Translations under genes and position numbers: made by a program
DNA from: Zoogloea sp016790385
Lineage (GTDB): Bacteria; Pseudomonadota; Gammaproteobacteria; Burkholderiales; Rhodocyclaceae
Length of the DNA: 64,000 nt
Strand: one strand, 5' to 3'
Assembly: GCF_041916735.1 (NCBI RefSeq)
Contig: NZ_JAYRYY010000001.1
The notes under the pieces: model-generated
Database searches by the model: none
Seen by the model: only the letters and a program-made list of their open reading frames with translations
What the model was told of the DNA's origin: nothing
Shown here: positions 58,762 to 64,000 of the stretch, in pieces
How the letters are laid out: each line of letters opens with the position of its first letter
Position numbering within the stretch: the first letter of the stretch is position 1

Positions 58762-59426
58762 GCGCCTACTTCATTACCGGCACTGACACCGAGATCGGCA
58801 AGACCTTTGTCACCTGCACCCTGCTTCACGCAGCCCGAGCGCGCGGCTTGACGGCGGTGGGTATGAAACCTGTGGCGGCTGGCGCTGAAATGATCGGGGG
58901 CGAGCTCATCAACGAGGACGCCGCCCGCCTGCGTGATGCCGGCAGCTTCGACCCCGGCCTGGCCCTGCTCAACCCCTACTGCCTCAGCAGTCCTATCGCC
59001 CCCCACATTGCTGCCGCTGAGGAAGGAGTGCGCATCGAGGCCCACCGCATTCTGGAAGCCTTTGGCGCACTCACCCGCCAGGCCGAAGTGGTATTGGTGG
59101 AGGGGGTTGGCGGCTTTCGCGTACCGCTGGCCGCGGGCTATGACACCGCCGATCTGGCGTGTGACCTGGCCCTTCCGGTGATCCTCGTGGTGGGCATGCG
59201 CCTGGGCTGCATCAATCATGCGTTGCTCACCGCCGAAGCCATCCAGGGCCGCGGCCTCCGGCTGGCGGGCTGGATTGCCAACCAGGTGGATCCAGCCATG
59301 CTGCGCTTTCAGGAGAATCTGGATGCCCTGCGCCTGCGCATGGAAGCTCCCCTGCTCGGCGTGGTTCCCTTTCAGGCCGATGGTGAAGCCGCGCGGGCCG
59401 CAGCCGGCGTCAGCCTACCGGCCTGA
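58758..59426 (+). CDS. bioD: dethiobiotin synthetase
   Basis: This 222-residue ATPase has the P-loop ITGTDTEIGKTFVTC, GMKPVAAGAE, NPYCLSSPIAPHIAA and the VEGVGGFRVPL motif, all typical of BioD. It closes the ureido ring of dethiobiotin using CO2 and ATP. It ends the biotin operon and its 3' end overlaps the convergent methyltransferase gene by 12 bases. BioD is the last enzyme before BioB, which lies elsewhere. Confidence 0.95.
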   Translation: MSAYFITGTDTEIGKTFVTCTLLHAARARGLTAVGMKPVAAGAEMIGGELINEDAARLRDAGSFDPGLALLNPYCLSSPIAPHIAAAEEGVRIEAHRILEAFGALTRQAEVVLVEGVGGFRVPLAAGYDTADLACDLALPVILVVGMRLGCINHALLTAEAIQGRGLRLAGWIANQVDPAMLRFQENLDALRLRMEAPLLGVVPFQADGEAARAAAGVSLPA

Positions 59427-60200
59427 GCGCCGTTGGCGCAGCTGCTCGAACAAGCACACCCCGGCAGCCACGCCCACATTCAGGGACTCCATCCCCCCCG
59501 GCATGGGGATCAACACCCGCTGAGTGGCGAGCGCTGCCACAGCCGCCGACAGGCCCAGCCCCTCCGAACCGAACAGCCAGGCCACCGGCCCCTGCAAGTC
59601 CAGCGCGTAGAGCTCGACTGCATCACGCAGATCGGCGGCCAGGATCGCCCCTGGAAAGCCAGCGAGCGCGGCTCCGACATCACAGCCCTCCCACAGGCGA
59701 AGCCCGAAGTGGGCGCCCATCGCTGCCCGCAAGACCCGCGGCGACCAGGCCTGGGCACAGCCCGGCGTCAGCAGAACGTCACCCACCCCGACCGCAGCAG
59801 CCGTCCGCAGGATCGTGCCGAGGTTTCCTGGATCCTGCACACCATCAAGAACAACACAGGTATCCACCACTGAAAGTGCATCGGGCTGAACGGGAATGGC
59901 GATCCGCGCCAGTACCCCGCTGGGTGAATCCACCGGGCTCACATGGGCAAATACCCGGTCCGGGACTTCGACCAGGATATCGGGATTGCAGCGCGCCAGC
60001 AGGCGGGCGATCTCCTGCAACGACTTTCCACTTTCGCTCACCACCACCTGCCGCAACGCGGCCCCCCGCGCCAGCGCCACCTCCAGGAGATGGGCGCCGT
60101 CGAGCAAGGTTTCCCCCTCCCGGCGCCGATCCCTGGCGGACGTGGCCAGGGCGTGGAGGTGCTTCACCGCCGGATTGTCGCGCGAGCTGATCCGCTTCAC
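59415..60200 (-). CDS. TrmH-family (SpoU) rRNA/tRNA 2'-O-methyltransferase
   Basis: This is a protein of about 261 residues. GTG 60200 is chosen; TTG 60206, overlapping the upstream stop, is the alternative. The N-terminal substrate domain (ISSRDNPAVKHLHALATSARDRRREGETLLDGAHLLEVAL) is followed by the knotted SPOUT domain: LDGVQDPGNLGTILRTAAAVGVG, WLFGSEGLGLS and IPMPGGMESLNVGVAAGVCLFEQLR. It methylates a ribose in RNA; whether 23S rRNA or tRNA cannot be told. It is the last gene of the lpx-rnhB cluster. Confidence 0.9.
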   Translation of the reverse strand: MKRISSRDNPAVKHLHALATSARDRRREGETLLDGAHLLEVALARGAALRQVVVSESGKSLQEIARLLARCNPDILVEVPDRVFAHVSPVDSPSGVLARIAIPVQPDALSVVDTCVVLDGVQDPGNLGTILRTAAAVGVGDVLLTPGCAQAWSPRVLRAAMGAHFGLRLWEGCDVGAALAGFPGAILAADLRDAVELYALDLQGPVAWLFGSEGLGLSAAVAALATQRVLIPMPGGMESLNVGVAAGVCLFEQLRQRRSGR

Positions 60201-60202
60201 GG

Positions 60203-60658
60203 TCAATAGGCCAGGCCGAGAGTGGCAAGAGCGACGGTAAGCGTGCCCAGCACCAGGTTGAACGTGACCCGCACGCGGATGAGATTCATCGCCTTTGCAC
60301 CCTGCGCCCAGTCCTCGGCCGCAACCGCCTGTTGCAGTGTCCGCCACGGGCCGAACCAGATGCTGGCGAAAACACCCGCCATCAACAGCCCGCTGGCCGC
60401 CATCACATGCCACGACCGGGGTGCCTGGGCGAAGCCGACCTCAAGCAACATCGCAAATCCCGAGACAACGATCACCGTGATCGCCACCCACACGATGCGG
60501 AAGAAACGCCCCAGCACCGCGCCCCACAAACCCAGACGTTGGGCAGGTGGCAGGGCAAGGGCCGCCGGACGCAGGCAGAAATGGGCAAAGGCCATCCCGC
60601 CAACCCAGGTCACGACGCCTGCCAGGTGGATGAACAACAGAAAATGGTGGAGTTTCAC
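60203..60658 (-). CDS. CopD-family/DUF2269-like membrane protein
   Basis: This 151-residue protein has four membrane segments (HHFLLFIHLAGVVTWVGGMAFAHF; FRIVWVAITVIVVSGFAMLL; HVMAASGLLMAGVFASIWF; VTFNLVLGTLTVALATLGL). The HLAGVVTWVGGMAF start and conserved His residues match the CopD-like copper-resistance superfamily and related small haem-like membrane proteins. Copper transport is not established for the small members. It begins with GTG at 60658, overlapping rnhB by four bases. Confidence 0.72.
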   Translation of the reverse strand: MKLHHFLLFIHLAGVVTWVGGMAFAHFCLRPAALALPPAQRLGLWGAVLGRFFRIVWVAITVIVVSGFAMLLEVGFAQAPRSWHVMAASGLLMAGVFASIWFGPWRTLQQAVAAEDWAQGAKAMNLIRVRVTFNLVLGTLTVALATLGLAY

Positions 60659-61272
60659 AGGCAGTCCTCATCGGTCCATAGGGGCGGGTTGGCCACAATG
60701 GCATGCACCGGCGCAAAACTGCGCCGATAGATCGGGCACACCCCGTGGGCCTTCAGGGCAGCAAGATGGGCCGGAGTCGGATAGCCCTTGTGAGCGGCCA
60801 GCCCGTATTGGGGATATTGCCTGTCCAAGGCCACGAGCATGGCATCGCGCGCGGTCTTGGCCAGGATGGATGCTGCCGAGATCGCCGGCACCAGGGCATC
60901 CCCTTTGACGATGGCTTCACAGGGCATCGTCAAAGGGGGGCACCGATTGCCATCGACCGCCACCCTGTCGGGCACCCGTTGCAGCCCGGCAACCGCCCGC
61001 TGCATGGCCAGCATGGAAGCGTGCAGGATGTTGAGGCGGTCGATCTCCTCCACACTGGCCTCGGCAATGCACCAGGCCAGGGCCTTTTCACGGATCTCCA
61101 GGGCCAGGGCATTGCGGCGCTTCTCGGAAAGCTTCTTGGAGTCGGCCAGTCCTGCAATCGGGCGTGCCGGATCGAGAATGACCGCCGCAGCGACAACCGG
61201 TCCGCACAGGGGGCCGCGCCCGGCCTCATCAACCCCGCACAGCAAGCCCGGAGAACTAGGCACCTGGCCCAC
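60655..61272 (-). CDS. rnhB: ribonuclease HII
   Basis: This 205-residue protein has the RNase HII motifs LLCGVDEAGRGPLCGPVVAAAVIL (catalytic Asp-Glu), DSKKLSEKRR, VAVDGNR and AISAASILAKTARD. It cuts RNA in RNA-DNA hybrids at single ribonucleotides. The start is GTG at 61272; another GTG three codons later is possible. It lies 48 bases after lpxB, in the usual beta-proteobacterial order lpxD-fabZ-lpxA-lpxB-rnhB. Confidence 0.94.
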   Translation of the reverse strand: MGQVPSSPGLLCGVDEAGRGPLCGPVVAAAVILDPARPIAGLADSKKLSEKRRNALALEIREKALAWCIAEASVEEIDRLNILHASMLAMQRAVAGLQRVPDRVAVDGNRCPPLTMPCEAIVKGDALVPAISAASILAKTARDAMLVALDRQYPQYGLAAHKGYPTPAHLAALKAHGVCPIYRRSFAPVHAIVANPPLWTDEDCL

Positions 61273-61320
61273 CGCAATGCCCTTCCCGGAACGAAGACAG
61301 TGCCCCGGAGGGCCGGGCTC

Positions 61321-62472
61321 TCATCGCCCCCGACCCTGAAGATAGGGAAGGATGGCGGCGGCGGCTCGCGCGGCGGTGTCCTGACGCAATTGAAGATGCA
61401 TCTCGGTGAAGCTGCGGGTCAGATCAGCCACCTTGTCCTTGTCGGTCAGCCATGCATCCAGCGCATCGGCGAGGGCCTGGGGAGTGGCGGCATCCTGAAG
61501 GATCTCGGGCACCACCTCGCGCCCAGCCAGTACATTCGGCAGGCCCACCCAGGGCAGATAGGCCATCCGCCGCATGAGGCGGAAGGACCATTTGCCCATC
61601 TTGTAGGTGATCACCATCGGACGCTTCAGCAAGGCAGCCTCAAGCGTCGCCGTTCCACTCGCCACCAGGACCGCATCCGCCGCGATCATCGCGTCGACAG
61701 CATGACCGAAAAGGATCCGGATCGGCAGATCCAGATTGGCATGACGGCGCAGGGCTTCTTCAAAGAGCAACCGGGTTTCCCGCGTGGCCAGGGGCACGAG
61801 GAAACAGGCGTCCGGATGGCGTTCATGGAGAGCGGCCGCCGTTGCGATATAGGTGTCGGCAAGATTGCGCACTTCCGACTGGCGGCTACCCGGGAGCAGG
61901 GCGAAAACGGGCACTCCATCGGGGATCTGCAACATCTCCCGAGCCGCAGCCCGATCAGGCGCCAAGGGAAAGACATCAGCGAGCGGATGCCCCACGTAGC
62001 TCACCGGTACACCGGCCGCCTGATAGAGGGGCGGCTCGAAGGGGAACAGGCAAAGCATGTGGCTGACGGAACGGGCGATGCCCTTGAGACGCCCCTTGCG
62101 CCAGGCCCAGATGGACGGACCGACGAAATGGATCGCGGGGATGTGCCTGTCCTTCAGACGCTTCTCAAGCCACAGGCTGAAGTCGGGTGCGTCCACCCCA
62201 ATAAAGGCGGCGGGCGGATTGGCAAGGAGACGCCGCAGCAGGGATCGACGAATCCCGGACAATTCCCGGTAATTCCTGAGGGCATCAACGTATCCGTGCA
62301 CAGACAGTTTTTCGGCCGGCCACAAGGCGATGAAACCCTCGGCCTGCATCTTTGGCCCACCGATCCCGAAGAACTGGGCGTCAGGCAGATGGCGCTTGAG
62401 CGCGCGGATCAGATGGCTGGCGAGAAGGTCACTGGACGCCTCGCCCGCCACCATGGCGATGCGCAGAGCCAT
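61321..62472 (-). CDS. lpxB: lipid-A-disaccharide synthase
   Basis: This 383-residue glycosyltransferase begins ALRIAMVAGEASSDLLASHLIRALKRH, with FFGIGGPKMQAEGF, FIGVDAPDFSLWLEKRLK, HFVGPSIWAWRKGR and LVASGTATLEAALLKRPMVITYKM, all typical of LpxB. It joins UDP-diacylglucosamine with lipid X to make the lipid A disaccharide at the inner membrane. It starts 3 bases after the lpxA stop codon. Confidence 0.96.
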   Translation of the reverse strand: MALRIAMVAGEASSDLLASHLIRALKRHLPDAQFFGIGGPKMQAEGFIALWPAEKLSVHGYVDALRNYRELSGIRRSLLRRLLANPPAAFIGVDAPDFSLWLEKRLKDRHIPAIHFVGPSIWAWRKGRLKGIARSVSHMLCLFPFEPPLYQAAGVPVSYVGHPLADVFPLAPDRAAAREMLQIPDGVPVFALLPGSRQSEVRNLADTYIATAAALHERHPDACFLVPLATRETRLLFEEALRRHANLDLPIRILFGHAVDAMIAADAVLVASGTATLEAALLKRPMVITYKMGKWSFRLMRRMAYLPWVGLPNVLAGREVVPEILQDAATPQALADALDAWLTDKDKVADLTRSFTEMHLQLRQDTAARAAAAILPYLQGRGR

Positions 62473-62475
62473 GGG

Positions 62476-63249
62476 CTAGCGGACGATGCCACGACCGGAG
62501 TCGGCAATGAATTCGGAGAACGGCTGCAACTCGGGAACACCCGTGGCAATCGCGGCAATCTCCCGGCGGGCCTCATCCAGCGTCAACCCGTTGCGATAGA
62601 GCGTCTTGTAGGCACGTTTGATCGCCATGATGCCATCGCTGGAGTAACCACGCCGCTTGAGCCCTTCGCTGTTGATGCCGTGGGGCGAGGCCGGATTGCC
62701 CGACACGGTGACAAAGGGCGGTAAATCCTGGAGCAGCACGGTGCCGACGCCACAGAAACTGTGCGCTCCCACGCGCACGAACTGATGAACCCCGGTGAAA
62801 CCGCCCAGAATCGCCCAGTCCCCCACCGAAACATGCCCGGCCAGCGTGGCGTTGTTGGCGAATATGGTGTTGTTGCCCACCAAGCAGTCATGGGCAACGT
62901 GTACGTAAGCCATGATCCAGTTATCGTCGCCCACGCGGGTCAGGCCGCCATCCTGAACCGTACCGGTACTGAAGCTACAGAACTCACGAATGGTGTTGCG
63001 ATCACCGATCTCGAGTCGGGTCGGTTCGTTGGCGTATTTTTTGTCCTGGGGTTCGGAACCGATGGAGCAGAACTGGAAGATTCGGTTGTCTCGGCCGATC
63101 CGGGTATGCCCCTCGATGACCACATGGGGGCCAACCGTCGTACCCTCGCCGATCTCGACGTGCTCGCCGATGACAGAATACGGCCCGACCTGCACGTCCG
63201 CAGCAAGGCGTGCCCCAGGGTGGACAATGGCAGTCGGATGAATCGTCAT
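62476..63249 (-). CDS. lpxA: UDP-N-acetylglucosamine acyltransferase
   Basis: This is a 257-residue left-handed beta-helix protein made of hexapeptide repeats (IHPTAIVHPGARLAADVQVGPYSVIG and onward). It has SFSTGTVQDGGLTRVGDDNWIMAYVHVAHDC and the catalytic-His region GGFTGVHQFVRVGAHS. ATG 63249 shares its A with the fabZ stop (TAATG). It performs the first acylation of lipid A synthesis. The C-terminal helical part (AIKRAYKTLYRNGLTLDEARREI) matches LpxA. Confidence 0.96.
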   Translation of the reverse strand: MTIHPTAIVHPGARLAADVQVGPYSVIGEHVEIGEGTTVGPHVVIEGHTRIGRDNRIFQFCSIGSEPQDKKYANEPTRLEIGDRNTIREFCSFSTGTVQDGGLTRVGDDNWIMAYVHVAHDCLVGNNTIFANNATLAGHVSVGDWAILGGFTGVHQFVRVGAHSFCGVGTVLLQDLPPFVTVSGNPASPHGINSEGLKRRGYSSDGIMAIKRAYKTLYRNGLTLDEARREIAAIATGVPELQPFSEFIADSGRGIVR

Positions 63250-63689
63250 TACTTGATCGCACACATGAATTCAGCCTCGGTTGCCACCTCGCCAGCGACT
63301 CGGGCAACCCCCTTGAACTTCCAGATGTTCCGTATGGTACGGACGATTTCGACGTCCAGCATGAGCTGATCACCCGGCACCACTGGACGCTTGAAGCGGA
63401 CGTTGTCCACCGATGCAAAATACACCATCGCGTCCTTGTCCGGGATCGTCCCTTCAGTCTTGAAGGCCAGCACCGCCGCCGCCTGCGCCAGCGCCTCGAT
63501 GATCAGGACACCAGGCATGACAGGGTTGTGTGGAAAGTGACCAGGAAAGAACGGCTCATTGATGGTTACATTCTTGAGGCCCATCGCACGCTTGCCCAGC
63601 TCGATCTCGACGATCCTATCCACCAGAAGGAAGGGATAGCGGTGGGGGATGTACTGCCTGATCTCATTGATATCGATGATTTCGCTCAT
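63249..63689 (-). CDS. fabZ: 3-hydroxyacyl-ACP dehydratase
   Basis: This 146-residue hot-dog-fold protein begins IIDINEIRQYIPHRYPFLLVDRI and has the catalytic GHFPHNPVMPGVLIIEALAQ with H51 and E65. It dehydrates 3-hydroxyacyl-ACP in fatty acid elongation, competing with LpxA and LpxD for the same pool, which explains its place between their genes. It overlaps lpxD by four bases and lpxA by one. Confidence 0.96.
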   Translation of the reverse strand: MSEIIDINEIRQYIPHRYPFLLVDRIVEIELGKRAMGLKNVTINEPFFPGHFPHNPVMPGVLIIEALAQAAAVLAFKTEGTIPDKDAMVYFASVDNVRFKRPVVPGDQLMLDVEIVRTIRNIWKFKGVARVAGEVATEAEFMCAIK

Positions 63690-64000
63690 GATTTCTTTTC
63701 CATTTCGGCGAGTCGCCTCTCCAGCTCGCGCACCCGGTCTGCCATTGCATCGAGACGGCGGAGGTGTGAAAAATTCTTGATCCAGTCTGCGTGGGACTGA
63801 AGTGGGACAACCGATGTATACACGCCGGCCTTGTCGATGTTCTTGGTCACGTTCGTATCCGCCGACACAACCACGTCATCCGCCACCTCCAGATGTCCGG
63901 CGATCCCGGCCTTTCCACCCAGCATGACTCTCTTCCCGATGCGGGAGCTGCCTGCGACACCCACCATGGCCGCCATGATCGTGTCATCACCCACATGACA
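63686..64000 (-). CDS. lpxD: UDP-3-O-(3-hydroxyacyl)glucosamine N-acyltransferase, C-terminal part
   Basis: This is the last about 104 residues of LpxD; the 5' end lies beyond the right edge of the window. Hexapeptide repeats (VGDDTIMAAMVGVAGSSRIGKRVMLGGKAGIAGHLEVADDVVV) are followed by the typical C-terminus (GVYTSVVPLQSHADWIKNFSHLRRLDAMADRVRELERRL), in which the last helix is a coiled coil. It adds the N-linked hydroxyacyl chain in lipid A synthesis. Its stop codon overlaps the fabZ start (ATGA). Confidence 0.94.
   Translation of the reverse strand, partial: CHVGDDTIMAAMVGVAGSSRIGKRVMLGGKAGIAGHLEVADDVVVSADTNVTKNIDKAGVYTSVVPLQSHADWIKNFSHLRRLDAMADRVRELERRLAEMEKKS

Noticed and set aside
1..64000. 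CRISPR arrays, insertion sequences, prophage, tRNA or rRNA genes
   Set aside because: No regularly spaced direct repeats, transposase-like or phage-like proteins, or recognisable structural RNA sequences were found by eye.

Overview
The window is GC-rich, densely coded DNA with many 1-12 base gene overlaps. It reads as a chromosome segment of a beta-proteobacterium, most likely a Rhodocyclales/Zoogloeaceae member of the Thauera-Azoarcus-Zoogloea kind. That placement is inferred from the mix of aromatic ring cleavage, a cyanophycin locus, polyphosphate genes, a PEP-CTERM protein and an ordinary lpx cluster. No marker gene settles the genus, and I saw no rRNA, tRNA, CRISPR array, prophage or transposase.

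Layout. (1) 1-8.9 kb: a minus-strand aromatic catabolic operon: meta-cleavage hydrolase, LigA/LigB-type extradiol dioxygenase, Rieske ferredoxin, ring-hydroxylating dioxygenase alpha and beta, cis-dihydrodiol dehydrogenase, nitronate-monooxygenase-like flavoprotein, 2-hydroxypentadienoate hydratase, then a periplasmic binding protein cut by the window edge. A divergent TetR gene faces it. The intergenic region holds two perfect palindromic operators and a perfect FNR/ANR-type box. (2) 9-15.3 kb: antiporter, small serine hydrolase, PEP-CTERM protein behind a candidate sigma-54 promoter, secreted sugar-dehydrogenase-like protein, RIO kinase. (3) 15.3-20.1 kb: sulfate uptake operon sbp-cysT-cysW-cysA-cysB. 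(4) 20.1-21.1 kb: non-coding DNA with an inverted pair of REP-like repeats. (5) 21.1-27.1 kb: BamE-like lipoprotein, CorC/HlyC-type membrane protein, TonB-like protein, glpK-glpD. (6) 27.1-35 kb: cyanophycin locus with CphA, a C-terminally shortened second synthetase, and a divergent ABC exporter plus DUF1854 protein. (7) 35-39.3 kb: Gly/Cys-tailed membrane protein, Mpo1-like protein, class III aminotransferase and phosphatidylserine decarboxylase. (8) 39.3-44.4 kb: etfB-etfA, a CbiM-like permease, acyl-CoA dehydrogenase, and a second TetR paralogue. (9) 44.3-53.3 kb: ppx, a four-gene MCE/Mla-type lipid transporter, an enoyl-CoA-hydratase-like gene and tatD on one strand, with ppk divergent behind a candidate Pho box. 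(10) 53.4-64 kb: a propeller-like lipoprotein, the biotin operon bioAFHCD, and the minus-strand lpxD-fabZ-lpxA-lpxB-rnhB-copD-like-trmH cluster.

How it fits together. The aromatic operon has the parts for dihydroxylation, rearomatisation, meta cleavage, hydrolysis and hydration of an aromatic compound. Its promoter appears to combine TetR repression with low-oxygen activation. The two TetR regulators share a near-identical recognition helix and the operator core CATAC-N6-GTATG, which suggests linked control of ring cleavage and electron transfer flavoprotein/acyl-CoA oxidation. Storage polymers (cyanophycin, polyphosphate) are a second theme.
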